DNA of 64,000 nucleotides from assembly GCF_014269025.2 (NCBI RefSeq), contig NZ_CP077094.1, positions 2,046,001-2,110,000 of the forward strand, in the 5' to 3' direction. Numbering within the stretch: position 1 is the first letter of the stretch; each line of letters opens with the position of its first letter. Position numbers and translations under genes: made by a program. Source of the DNA: Pseudomonas promysalinigenes. Lineage in GTDB: Bacteria > Pseudomonadota > Gammaproteobacteria > Pseudomonadales > Pseudomonadaceae. Of the stretch, positions 38,076 to 47,029 are shown in pieces. Below the pieces are notes generated by a model, which did no database searches, had not been told where the DNA came from, and saw nothing but the letters and a program-made list of their open reading frames with translations.

Positions 38076-39573
38076 CCCGCTTCAGGTCGCCGCCAGCTAC
38101 CTTCGCTACCCGAGTACCATAGTCGGCATCGGCTTTGTACAGGAATGACAGGATGATGTGCTTGCTCTGGTCATCGGCAGCCATCAGCGATTGGCCAAAG
38201 CTGTTGACCAGGTCGCGTTGCTCGCTTTTCGAATAGGCGCGGTAAAGCTCACCGGCCTGCTTGAAGTTCTGCTCGCGGCTGATCCCCTGTTGCTGAGTGC
38301 TGCCGCTCAAGGCCAGTTGGCTGTGGCGCGCCGAGTCGCTTGTGCTGCGCGGCTGTAGGCGGCTGGGCTGGTAGTTGACCATGTCGCGGGTCCGATTGGG
38401 GTTCAGCGCACCGTCCTGATTGCCATTGTTGACCCGCACCCGTGGCTGGTTGATCGGCAGGCTACCGGCGTTGGCACCTACACGGTACATCTGGGTGTCG
38501 GCATAGGCGAAAAGCCGGCCCTGCAACAACCGGTCTTCGGAGGGCTCGATGCCCTTGATCAGGTTCGAAGGTGCCAGTGCGACCTGCTCGGTTTCCTGGA
38601 AAAAGTTGCCGACATTACGGTTGAGCACCATCTGCCCAACCCGACGCTCGGGCACGTCAGGCCAGATTTTGGTGGCATCCAGCGGGTCGAAATCGAAATC
38701 GGCCAGCTGCTCGGGGCGCAGTGTCTGGATGTACAAGTCCCACTTGGGGTAGTCGCCAGTGGCAATGGCGCCCACCAAGTCTTCGGTCATGTGACTGAAG
38801 TTCTTGCCTTGGATCTGTTCAACAGCCTTGGGGTCGAGGTTTTCCCGGCCTTGCAGGCTCTTCCAGCGAAACTTCACGTAGGTGGGCTCGCCCTGGGCGT
38901 TGACGAACTTGTAGGCATGGACGCTGTTGCCATCCATGTACCGGTAGCTTTTCGGTGTGCCTTCGTTGGAGTACAGCAAAGTCAGGGTGCGAGTGGCCTC
39001 TGGCATGTGCGAGAACAGGTCGAAGCGCCGGGCATCGTTGCCCAGGTTGTTGCGCGGGTCTGGCTTGAAGGCATGGACCATGTCCGGGAATTTGATGGCG
39101 TCGCGGATAAAGAACGTTGGAAAGTTGTTGCCAACCAGGTCCCAGTTGCCCGCCGAAGTGTAGAAGCGGGTGGCAAAACCGCGCGGGTCGCGCAGGGTTT
39201 CCGGCGAGTGCAGGCCATGTACTACCGACGAAAAGCGCACGAACACTGGCGTTTTTTCACCTGGGGTAAATAACGGCGCTGTGGTCAGTGCAGACAGGTC
39301 TTCGGTGGCGGTGAACTCGCCATGGGCCCCCGTGCCACGCGCATGCACCACACGCTCGGGTATCCGTTCGCGGTCGAATCGTTGAAGCTTCTGGATAAGT
39401 TGCACATCCTGCAGCAAGGTTGGGCCAGCGGCACCTGCGGTCAGGGAATGCTGATTCTCACCCACTACCGCGCCATTATCGCGGGTCAAGGGCATGGCCA
39501 GCAGTGCTGGGCTTGCAAGCACACTGGCGCACAGCAGCGTCAGCGCAGGGTAGCGGGAGGGGTTCATGAACAT
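38044..39573 (-). CDS. katB: Exported monofunctional catalase (KatB-like)
   Basis: A 509-aa haem catalase with a signal peptide (about 1-26, LLAMP), so it works in the periplasm. Active-site His77 is in RVVHARG, Asn150 in GNNFPTFF, and the haem-ligand Tyr in RLFAYADTQ. The sequence closely follows P. aeruginosa KatB, including LTRDNGA at the mature start. A second ATG at 39567 (MNPSR) may be the real start by comparison with KatB; neither has a clear ribosome-binding site. The 3' end overlaps the AraC gene by 32 bases. Confidence 0.93.
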   Translation of the reverse strand: MFMNPSRYPALTLLCASVLASPALLAMPLTRDNGAVVGENQHSLTAGAAGPTLLQDVQLIQKLQRFDRERIPERVVHARGTGAHGEFTATEDLSALTTAPLFTPGEKTPVFVRFSSVVHGLHSPETLRDPRGFATRFYTSAGNWDLVGNNFPTFFIRDAIKFPDMVHAFKPDPRNNLGNDARRFDLFSHMPEATRTLTLLYSNEGTPKSYRYMDGNSVHAYKFVNAQGEPTYVKFRWKSLQGRENLDPKAVEQIQGKNFSHMTEDLVGAIATGDYPKWDLYIQTLRPEQLADFDFDPLDATKIWPDVPERRVGQMVLNRNVGNFFQETEQVALAPSNLIKGIEPSEDRLLQGRLFAYADTQMYRVGANAGSLPINQPRVRVNNGNQDGALNPNRTRDMVNYQPSRLQPRSTSDSARHSQLALSGSTQQQGISREQNFKQAGELYRAYSKSEQRDLVNSFGQSLMAADDQSKHIILSFLYKADADYGTRVAKVAGGDLKRVKMLAADLQD

Positions 39574-39711
39574 GGAAATGGCACTCGCTTGATCGAAGGA
39601 GTGCCAATGCTAGTGATGCCACTAGCCCCTCACCGTAAGGGTGTACGGTTCGTGCTGTATGATATTTCACTGCGCTGGCCGAGCGGCAGCACCTGGGGCA
39701 ACCCTAATCGG

Positions 39712-40254
39712 TCAATACCCTTCGTCGTTCAAGGCCAGGCTCTGGCGAAGCTGTGCGATCAATGACAGGCGCAGCGTTTCTGGCGCCTTTACCTTGATCG
39801 AGCTGGCCTGGGAGAGCAGCCAGCCCATCAGCGCTCGGCTGTCTTGGACCGTGGCCGCGAGCATTGCTCCGCCATCATCTTGGTGGGCAAGATGCATGTC
39901 AGCGGACAGCGGCTGGCCTTCCAGGCGACGGGCCAAGCCATCATCGACCCAGGCATGCAGCTCGATCTGCTGGGATGGGCAAAGCGCGTCCGGCTGTAGC
40001 TGCTCTGCGCCGTTCAAGCTAAGGCCGGGCTGCCAATACCAGCCGTAAGGCATGCCTTTGCTATTGCAGTGCAGCGGGAACAGCATTGCCAGCTCGTTGA
40101 GGTCGCGCTCCACGGTGCGCTTGCTGGTCTTGTGCCCAGCCCGTGCCAGCGCGGCCTGCAACTGCGTGGAGCTCATTCCGGGATGGCGGTCGGGGAGCAG
40201 TTTGAGCAGCTGCCATTGTCTGGCGATGGTGTGGCGGGTTGGATGGCTGGGCAC
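39712..40254 (-). CDS. Reduced WYL-family regulator (HTH plus WCX-like end)
   Basis: A 180-aa protein starting at GTG 40254 with AGGACGAAG upstream. Residues 8-60 form a DeoR/YafY-like HTH (KTSKRTVERDLNEL). The C-terminal part (LEGQPLSADMHL ... DSRALMGWLLSQASSIKVKAP) looks like the WCX extension. The central WYL ligand domain is nearly absent, against about 230-330 aa in typical relatives. It may be a naturally short form or a remnant; the frame is intact. Confidence 0.75.
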   Translation of the reverse strand: MPSHPTRHTIARQWQLLKLLPDRHPGMSSTQLQAALARAGHKTSKRTVERDLNELAMLFPLHCNSKGMPYGWYWQPGLSLNGAEQLQPDALCPSQQIELHAWVDDGLARRLEGQPLSADMHLAHQDDGGAMLAATVQDSRALMGWLLSQASSIKVKAPETLRLSLIAQLRQSLALNDEGY

Positions 40255-40385
40255 AGAGCTTCGTCCTTGAACGCCAGCTACGACGGGTAACTGGATGATG
40301 GCAATTGGCTACTTCGCCAGCATACTCTTTTGACCAAGTGGATCCAAGTTCAGCCGGATTGGCGGTGTGCAGTGTTGCGGATGGC

Positions 40386-41306
40386 TCAAGGATTCGTTTC
40401 TATCAGGCTGTGCTGCAGCGCCTCGATGAACAGCACTTCGGCGCGGCTTAACCTTTGGTCTTTGTTCCACAACAAGTGGATATCGACATCGGCGATGCCC
40501 TCCACCGGTGGTAGTTTCCACAGCAAACCAGCCGCTACATCCGCTGCCACCACATGCTCGGGCAGGCAACCAATGCCGAACCCGGCAATCACCAGCCGCC
40601 GCACTTCTTCAAGGCTTGGCGAAGACGCCACGATCCGCCCGGAAAAGCCCTGCTGATCGCGGAAGATGGCGAGCGGCGACAGCATCCCGCCGATCTGGTC
40701 GCTGGTGAAACTAACGAAATTCTCCCGCTGCAGGTTGCCCTCAGGCTGGCCGAACAACGCATGATGCTTGCCGCAGAAAAACGCATAACGCTGGCGCAGG
40801 AATAGCCGCTGCTCCAGCCGTGGCTGCGGTCGGCGATAGAGGCTCAGCCCGGCGGTGGCGGTCTTCTCCTGTAGGGCAGCGACGATGTCGGAGCTGCGCA
40901 TCACATCGATTTCCAGATCGACCCTGGGGTGCTGGCGGTGGAAATCCGCAAGCATGTCATCGAAGCGCGCGCTGACGATGCGGCTGATCATCAGCAAGCG
41001 CACCCTGCCCACCAGTTCATCGGCCGGCTGCTCCAGCAGGCCGCCGATTTGTGACATCTGGCCGTAGACCTCGCCGGCCAGTTGAAAAAGCTGCTCGCCC
41101 ACTTCGGTCAATACAAAGCGTGGGCCTCGGCGAGCGATAAGCTGGCGCCCAAGCTGCTCTTCAAGGCGTTTGAGCGCCTGGCTGACGGCAGGTTGAGTCA
41201 GGTGCAGGCGCGCGGCGGCGCGGCTGATGGACAGCTCTTGGCCGATGACGCGAAAGGTGCGCAGCAGGTTCCAATCGAGGCGGTCGTTGAGTAGACGGTC
41301 GGGCAT
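40386..41306 (-). CDS. LysR family regulator
   Basis: A 306-aa regulator with HTH SISRAAARLHLTQPAVSQALKRLE at about residues 26-48 and a substrate-binding domain from about 95. It is divergent from the MHS transporter-amidohydrolase-deacetylase operon (259 bp apart) and is the obvious candidate to control it. Confidence 0.92.
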   Translation of the reverse strand: MPDRLLNDRLDWNLLRTFRVIGQELSISRAAARLHLTQPAVSQALKRLEEQLGRQLIARRGPRFVLTEVGEQLFQLAGEVYGQMSQIGGLLEQPADELVGRVRLLMISRIVSARFDDMLADFHRQHPRVDLEIDVMRSSDIVAALQEKTATAGLSLYRRPQPRLEQRLFLRQRYAFFCGKHHALFGQPEGNLQRENFVSFTSDQIGGMLSPLAIFRDQQGFSGRIVASSPSLEEVRRLVIAGFGIGCLPEHVVAADVAAGLLWKLPPVEGIADVDIHLLWNKDQRLSRAEVLFIEALQHSLIETNP

Positions 41307-41565
41307 GGCACACTCGATGATAAGCAGGGCTAATAATGCGAATAATAAATAGAAAATTGACTAATCATAGCCTCAGGACGATAAATCATCGTCATTCAGG
41401 CCTGTGGCCTTGGTGTTGGATGCTTCGCGAGTAAGCCCCAAGCCCGCTGTAGCGCAAGCGAGCTCACCCCGAAAGCATGCAACACCGGCCGCAAGCCCAA
41501 GCGCCGCCAGAGCGTCACCGTGACCCCGTCAACTCCTGCCAAAAAAACAAGCAAAGGAGCCCCCC

Positions 41566-42870
41566 ATGAAGCCCGCCGCTTCGCCCCAGCCGCGCCGCGC
41601 TGCCGCCGCCGCATTCATCGGTACCATGATCGAGTGGTACGACTTTTACATTTACGCCACCGCTGCCGCCCTGGTATTCGGGGACTTGTTTTTCCCCTCC
41701 GATAACAGCCTGTTCAGCACCATGGCCGCGTTCGGCACCTTCGCCGTGGGCTTCTTTGCCCGGCCACTGGGCGGCATCGTGTTCGGCCACATGGGCGACC
41801 GCATTGGCCGCAAGAAGTCGCTGGTCATCACCCTGTTGATGATGGGCATCGTCACCGTGTGCATCGGCCTGTTGCCGACCTATGCGCAGATCGGCGCTGC
41901 CGCTCCGGTGCTGCTGATCATCCTGCGCGTGGTCCAAGGGATCGCCGTGGGCGGCGAGTGGGGCGGGGCGGTGTTGATGGCTGGCGAACATGCGCCCACG
42001 GGCCGGCGTAATTTCTTCGCCTCGTTCGCCCAGCTGGGCAGCCCGGCAGGCCTGATCTTGTCGCTGCTGGCATTTGGCGCGGTGACTCGCCTGCCAGAAG
42101 CAGAATTGATGAGTTGGGGCTGGCGTGTGCCGTTTCTGGCCAGCGCTCTGTTGCTGCTGGTGGGCCTGGCGATTCGCCTAGGGGTCAACGAGTCGCCAGA
42201 ATTCATCGCCAGCCGCGAGCAGGCGGCCCGAGCCAAACTCGCCGAGCAGGCGCCAGTACTGGAGGTGCTGCGCACCGCCTGGCGCCCACTGCTGCTTTGC
42301 ATAGGTGCCAATACCTTGGGTATCGCTGGGGTCTATTTCACCAACACCTTCATGATCAGCTACACCACCCAGCAACTGCACCTTGAGCGCTCGCTGATCC
42401 TCGAATGCCTGTTCTTCGTGGCCGTCATCCAGTTCTGCGTGCAGCCGCTGGCCGCCTGGCTGTCGGAAAAGCTTGGTGCCACCCGCTTCCTGGCCTTGGT
42501 CGCAGGATTGGCAATGGCCTCGCCGTACCCGATGTTCGTGCTGGTCAGCACCGGCCAAGGCCCGCTGATCGTGCTCGGCATCGCCTTGGCTGCAGCGTGC
42601 ATGGCGTCGTTCTACGCGGTGATCGCCGGCTATGTCAGCGGCATGTTCGAAACCCGGGTGCGCTATACCGCGATTTCACTGGCCTACCAGGTGTGCGGTG
42701 CCCTTGCCGGTGGCCTGACCCCGCTGATCGGTACCTGGCTGGCCCACAGTTTCACTGGCCAATGGTGGCCGATGGCCGTGTTCTACACGCTGATCGCCAC
42801 CCTTTCGCTGGTCTGCGTGCTCGCCCTGGCGCGTCAGTACGCCCGTAGCCAGCGCCTGGGGCTGGTCTGA
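41566..42870 (+). CDS. MFS transporter, metabolite:H+ symporter (MHS) type
   Basis: A 434-aa protein with twelve hydrophobic helices and the MHS signatures GTMIEWYDFYIYATAAAL near the N-terminus and GHMGDRIGRKKSL in loop 2-3. MHS members import organic acids, betaines and similar solutes with protons. AAGGAG lies before the ATG. First gene of an operon with an M20 amidohydrolase and an acetylpolyamine deacetylase, so the substrate is probably an N-acylated or N-carbamoylated compound (inference). Confidence 0.92.
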   Translation: MKPAASPQPRRAAAAAFIGTMIEWYDFYIYATAAALVFGDLFFPSDNSLFSTMAAFGTFAVGFFARPLGGIVFGHMGDRIGRKKSLVITLLMMGIVTVCIGLLPTYAQIGAAAPVLLIILRVVQGIAVGGEWGGAVLMAGEHAPTGRRNFFASFAQLGSPAGLILSLLAFGAVTRLPEAELMSWGWRVPFLASALLLLVGLAIRLGVNESPEFIASREQAARAKLAEQAPVLEVLRTAWRPLLLCIGANTLGIAGVYFTNTFMISYTTQQLHLERSLILECLFFVAVIQFCVQPLAAWLSEKLGATRFLALVAGLAMASPYPMFVLVSTGQGPLIVLGIALAAACMASFYAVIAGYVSGMFETRVRYTAISLAYQVCGALAGGLTPLIGTWLAHSFTGQWWPMAVFYTLIATLSLVCVLALARQYARSQRLGLV

Positions 42871-42900
42871 TCGATCCACCTGATTCTGGAGTACCCGCAC

Positions 42901-44142
42901 ATGTTGAAAAGCAATGGCGAACGCCTGTGGGCTAGCCTGATGGCCATGGCCGAAATCGGCGCCACGGCCCGTGGCGGCAGCTGCCGCCTGGCCCTGAGCG
43001 ACGAAGACAAAGCCGGTCGCGAACTGTTCAGCCACTGGTGCCGCGAGGCGGGCCTGACGCTGTCGGTGGATGCCATCGGCAACCTGTTCGCGCGCCGCGC
43101 CGGTAGCGACCCGGGCGCCGCGCCGGTGATGATGGGCAGCCACCTCGACACCCAACCCGAAGGCGGCCGTTTCGATGGTGTCTATGGGGTGCTGGCTGGC
43201 CTTGAGGTGGTGCGCCGCCTCAACGACCTAAACATCCACACCCGCAAGCCGCTGGAAATCGCAGTGTGGACCAACGAAGAGGGCGCCCGCTTCACCCCGG
43301 CCATGTTCGGCTCGGCGGTGTTCACCGGCACCCTGGCCCTGGAGCAGGCGCTGGCCATACGTGATGCCGATGGTATCAGCGTCGCCGACGAGTTGCAGCG
43401 CACCGGCTATGCCGGTCAGCGCCCGCTGGGCGGCCAGGTCGATGCCTACTTCGAGGCACATATCGAACAAGGCCCGATCCTTGAAGACAATGCCAAGGCC
43501 ATCGGTGTGGTCAGCGGTGGGCAGGCCATCCGCTGGCTGGACGTCACAGTCCAAGGCATGGCCGCTCACGCCGGTACCACACCGATGCCGCTGCGAAAGG
43601 ACGCTCTCTACGGTGCTGCGCAGATGATCCAATTGGTCGAGCGGTTGGCGGCTGATCATGCGCCGCACGGCCTGACCACCGTGGGTGAACTGACGATCGC
43701 CAAGTCCTCGCGCAATACCATCCCCGGTGTGCTGCGCTTTACCGTCGACCTGCGCCATCACCGCGACGACACCCTCGAGGCCATGGAGCGCGACCTGGCC
43801 TTGAAGCTACAGGCCATCGCCAGCCAGCGCGGCTTGCAGGTTCGTATCGAGCGCCACTGGGCCAGCCCGGCCACCCCGTTCGACCCTGACTGCGTGGCCG
43901 CCGTGCAGCAGGCGGTGGACGGCCTGGGCTACGCGCAACAGTCCATCGTCAGCGGTGCGGGCCACGACGCCATCCTGCTGGCCCGCTATTGCCCGACGGC
44001 GATGGCGTTCATCCCCTGCGTCGGCGGCTTGAGCCACAACGAAGCCGAAGACGTCTTGCCCGAGCATGCCCGCCAGGGTGTCGACGTGCTGCTCAATGCC
44101 GTGCTGGCGCGCGCCGGCCAGGTCGCACAAGGAGAAGCCTGA
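42901..44142 (+). CDS. M20 amidohydrolase (allantoate / N-carbamoyl-amino acid hydrolase family)
   Basis: A 413-aa binuclear-zinc hydrolase. Metal-binding motifs: GSHLDTQPEGGRFDG, TNEEGARF, and AHIEQGP; MAAHAGTTPM marks the dimerisation lid and SGAGHDA the C-terminal ligand region. It belongs with HyuC/AllC-type enzymes that split N-carbamoyl or ureido groups. It follows the MHS gene by 30 bases (GGAG before ATG) and its stop overlaps the next start (TGATG). Confidence 0.9.
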   Translation: MLKSNGERLWASLMAMAEIGATARGGSCRLALSDEDKAGRELFSHWCREAGLTLSVDAIGNLFARRAGSDPGAAPVMMGSHLDTQPEGGRFDGVYGVLAGLEVVRRLNDLNIHTRKPLEIAVWTNEEGARFTPAMFGSAVFTGTLALEQALAIRDADGISVADELQRTGYAGQRPLGGQVDAYFEAHIEQGPILEDNAKAIGVVSGGQAIRWLDVTVQGMAAHAGTTPMPLRKDALYGAAQMIQLVERLAADHAPHGLTTVGELTIAKSSRNTIPGVLRFTVDLRHHRDDTLEAMERDLALKLQAIASQRGLQVRIERHWASPATPFDPDCVAAVQQAVDGLGYAQQSIVSGAGHDAILLARYCPTAMAFIPCVGGLSHNEAEDVLPEHARQGVDVLLNAVLARAGQVAQGEA

Positions 44143-45164
44143 TGCGTTGCTACTTTCACCCCGAACAGCTGTTGCACCATCCGCGCAGCTACTACTCGCG
44201 CGGCGCCATGCGTACCCCACAGGAAGTCCCCGACCGTGCCCGGCATCTGCTCCACGCCGTCAAGGACCTGGATTTTGACATCCGCCAGCCCGAAGACGCA
44301 GGCCTAAAGCCGCTGAAGGCAGTGCATGGTCAGGCCTACCTGGCGTTTCTCGAACAGGCCCATGCGCGCTGGAAGGAAGTGCCCGAGGACTGGGGCGAAG
44401 AGGTGATGTCGAACATCTTCGTGCGCGAGCCCAACGCCCTGCGCGGCATCCTCGCCCAGGCTGGGCGCTATCTGGCTGATGGCAGCTGCCCGATAGGGGA
44501 AAATACCTGGCGTTCGGCCTACTGGTCAGCGCAGAGCGCAGTGGCTGCCGCCAAGGCCATTCTCGATGGTGAGCCGGCGGCCTATGCTTTGTGCCGGCCA
44601 CCAGGGCACCATGCGCGGTTCGATGCGGCGGGTGGATTCTGCTACATCAACAATGCTGCCGTGGCGGCCCAGGCCCTGCGCAGCCGCTACAGCCGTGTAG
44701 CGATACTCGATACCGACATGCACCACGGGCAGGGGATTCAAGAGATCTTCTACGAACGCGACGATGTGCTGTACGTGTCGACCCATGGTGACCCGACCAA
44801 CTTCTACCCTGCAGTTGCCGGGTTCGAGGGCGAGCGCGGCAGGGGGGCGGGGACGGGATACAACCTCAACCTGCCGATGGCGCACGGGGCTAGCGAGGCA
44901 GACTTCATGGGGCAGTTGCAGATTGCGCTGGATGCGGTGAAGGATTTTGGCGCCCAGGTGCTGGTGTTGTCACTTGGGTTCGATATCTATGAGCTGGATC
45001 CGCAGAGCAAGGTGGCGGTGACGACGCAGGGGTTTGCGGCGTTGGGTGAGCGGATTCGGGCGTTGGGTTTGCCATGTGTGATTGTGCAGGAGGGGGGGTA
45101 TCACCTGGAGAGTTTGGAGGCGAATGCGCGGGCGTTCTTTGCGCAAAAGGCTGACTGGCGATAA
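44142..45164 (+). CDS. aphA: Acetylpolyamine amidohydrolase (histone deacetylase family)
   Basis: A 340-aa class II-like deacetylase. His156-His157 (GHH), zinc ligands Asp192 and His194 in TDMHHG, third ligand Asp281 in GFDIYELDP, and catalytic Tyr320 in EGGYH are all present. These enzymes remove acetyl groups from acetylputrescine and acetylcadaverine. ATG 44142 shares one base with the previous stop and has AAGGAG upstream. A strong terminator follows. The aphA symbol is by family; several paralogues occur in Pseudomonas. Confidence 0.9.
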   Translation: MRCYFHPEQLLHHPRSYYSRGAMRTPQEVPDRARHLLHAVKDLDFDIRQPEDAGLKPLKAVHGQAYLAFLEQAHARWKEVPEDWGEEVMSNIFVREPNALRGILAQAGRYLADGSCPIGENTWRSAYWSAQSAVAAAKAILDGEPAAYALCRPPGHHARFDAAGGFCYINNAAVAAQALRSRYSRVAILDTDMHHGQGIQEIFYERDDVLYVSTHGDPTNFYPAVAGFEGERGRGAGTGYNLNLPMAHGASEADFMGQLQIALDAVKDFGAQVLVLSLGFDIYELDPQSKVAVTTQGFAALGERIRALGLPCVIVQEGGYHLESLEANARAFFAQKADWR

Positions 45165-45202
45165 TCGGCAACCTAACAGCTCTGAAACATTTGCTGATTA
45201 CT

Positions 45203-45224
45203 GGGCGGCAGTGCCGCCCTTTTT
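45203..45224 (+). terminator. Rho-independent terminator of the MHS-amidohydrolase-deacetylase operon
   Basis: GGGCGGCA (45203-45210) pairs with TGCCGCCC (45212-45219), followed by five T. Confidence 0.93.
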
Positions 45225-45278
45225 GCTGGTTTCGGCTGAACAGCTCAACTGGCTGTGGGCACCATTTGGCAAAGGCTG

Positions 45279-46706
45279 CTACCTTGCCCCACCGCGCCTC
45301 ACATGCTTGACCAGCACTTTCTCCAAAAGCTCCCACATCGCCGGATCCGTACTGAATGCAACATTGAACCGCATCCACCCGGTGGCCTGGGCATCGACCA
45401 TGAACAACTGCCCGGGCCCGAGCATGATGCCTTTCTCCAAGGCATCGTCCAGCAAAGCAGCACTGTCCAAAATGGCCGGGTGCCGGGTCCAGATGTACAT
45501 GCCTTCATCCGATTCGGTGAACAGCTCGAAGCCCAACCGATGTAAATGCCGGCCAACGGCCTGATGCGCGTCGGCCAGCCGCTGGCGCAGACGCTTGAGG
45601 TGCTTGCGCCAACGCCCGTCGATGATCGCGGCATACACCACGCGCTCCATCACCTGCGACGTGGTCAGCCCCGAGCGCATCTTCAGGTGCAGCAAGTTTT
45701 GTGACAACTGCGGGTTGGCCAGCAAATAGCCGACCCGGACATTGGGCGAAATACTCTTTGAGTAGCTGCCCACGTACACCACCTGCTGCAGATGGTCGAG
45801 GCTGGCCAGGCAGGGTTGCGGCTCGGCGACCATGTCGGCATACAGGTTGTTTTCCACCAGGCGGAAGCCGTGTTGGCTGGCCAACTGCAGCAAGCGGTGC
45901 AGCTGTGGCAGCGGGGTGCGTGAGCAGGTCGGGCTATGCAGGTGCGGCTGAGTGAAGAACGCGGTAGGGCGGTGGTGGGTCAGCAGCTGTTCCAGCTGAT
46001 TGAGGTCATAGCCGTTCGGGGTGCGTGGCACGCCGACCAGGGTTGCCCCTTGGGTACGCAAGATGCTCATCAGATTGGGGTAGCCTGGGTCGTCCACCAG
46101 CACCACGTCACCCGGCCTTACCAAGGTGCGCACGGCCAGGTCCAGTGCCTGGCTGGCACCGTGGGTCAACATCAGCTGCGCCGGGTTGCAGACGATCGAC
46201 AGCTCCTGCTGCAGGTTCTGCGCCGTCAGCGCCCGTAGCTCTGGAAGGCCCATCGGGTCGCCGTAGCCTGAAAGTTCCAGCGGGCTGCCGGCCACCTGAC
46301 GCAGGCCGCGGCGCAAACCTTCCTCGTACATCCATTCATTGGGCAGCCATCCACAACCAGGTTTGAATGGCAGCTGGCGGGTTTCGAAGATCTGCTGCAG
46401 GTACCATTCGGAGTTGAACGATGGTCGAGTGGCGTCGGCCTCAGCGCTGTGAGTGTCCAGCAGTTCCGCTGCGGCCCGATTGACAAAGAACCCGGCATTG
46501 CCCTTGCTCACCAGCAGACCTTGAGCCACCAGCCGGTCGTACGCCTCTACCACGGTAAAGGTACTCACCGAGTAGCTCGCAGCGAACGCCCGGATAGATG
46601 GCACCTTGGCGCCGGGCTTGAGGGTCTGGTTATCGATCAGCTCGCGCAGGCCGTCGATGATCTGATTGACCAACGGCGTGGAAGCGTCTGGATGTAGTTC
46701 GAACAT
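45279..46706 (-). CDS. MocR/GntR-type regulator with aminotransferase domain
   Basis: A 475-aa fusion: winged HTH of the GntR family at about 8-75 (VPSIRAFAASYSVSTFTVVEAYDRL) and a type I aminotransferase-like domain from about 110, with PLP-binding Lys in GSYSKSISPN. Such regulators sense PLP together with an amine; GabR of Bacillus senses GABA. It is divergent from a GABA permease, so a GabR-like role is plausible (inference). Confidence 0.92.
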   Translation of the reverse strand: MFELHPDASTPLVNQIIDGLRELIDNQTLKPGAKVPSIRAFAASYSVSTFTVVEAYDRLVAQGLLVSKGNAGFFVNRAAAELLDTHSAEADATRPSFNSEWYLQQIFETRQLPFKPGCGWLPNEWMYEEGLRRGLRQVAGSPLELSGYGDPMGLPELRALTAQNLQQELSIVCNPAQLMLTHGASQALDLAVRTLVRPGDVVLVDDPGYPNLMSILRTQGATLVGVPRTPNGYDLNQLEQLLTHHRPTAFFTQPHLHSPTCSRTPLPQLHRLLQLASQHGFRLVENNLYADMVAEPQPCLASLDHLQQVVYVGSYSKSISPNVRVGYLLANPQLSQNLLHLKMRSGLTTSQVMERVVYAAIIDGRWRKHLKRLRQRLADAHQAVGRHLHRLGFELFTESDEGMYIWTRHPAILDSAALLDDALEKGIMLGPGQLFMVDAQATGWMRFNVAFSTDPAMWELLEKVLVKHVRRGGAR

Positions 46707-46767
46707 TAGGGGCCTTCAGGGTGCGGAACGCCAGGCGCCAATGGGGTGTATTGCATTGGCGGCCTGT

Positions 46768-46796
46768 ACAGTGCAGTGCGAGATTCATGCCACTGT
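46768..46796. promoter_or_regulatory. Inverted repeat in the mocR-gabP gap, candidate operator
   Basis: ACAGTG (46768-46773) and CACTGT (46791-46796) form an inverted repeat with 17 bases between. It lies about 60-90 bases upstream of the MocR start in the 323-bp divergent gap. Confidence 0.35.
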
Positions 46797-46961
46797 GCAT
46801 GGCTCTCTACGCCGGACATTTTTACATTAGGTTGCAGATAGCGCCACACAAAGCATGTTCAGTTCGCCTCAGGTGTCACCTGGGGCGCGTCAGCAGGCCG
46901 CCACGGAAGGCCTGCGTGTGTCTATGCACACCATCCTGCCCGCATTAGCACTGATGTACAG

Positions 46962-46989
46962 GTGAAACCGAGAGCCATCGGGGTTTCAC
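46962..46989 (+). promoter_or_regulatory. Hairpin in the gabP leader
   Basis: GTGAAACC (46962-46969) pairs with GGTTTCAC (46982-46989), and a T-rich stretch (GTTTTCCTT) follows. It ends 40 bases before the gabP ATG. It resembles an intrinsic terminator placed inside the leader and could attenuate the gene, or simply shape the mRNA 5' end. The rest of the 323-bp gap shows no gene. Confidence 0.45.
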
Positions 46990-47029
46990 AGTTTTCCTTG
47001 GATAAAAAGAAGCACGGGGTACACAACTG

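Noticed and set aside
41396..41614. Small open frame in the gap between the LysR gene and the MHS transporter
   Set aside because: No ribosome-binding site and it runs into the transporter gene on the opposite strand; the gap is better read as a divergent promoter region.
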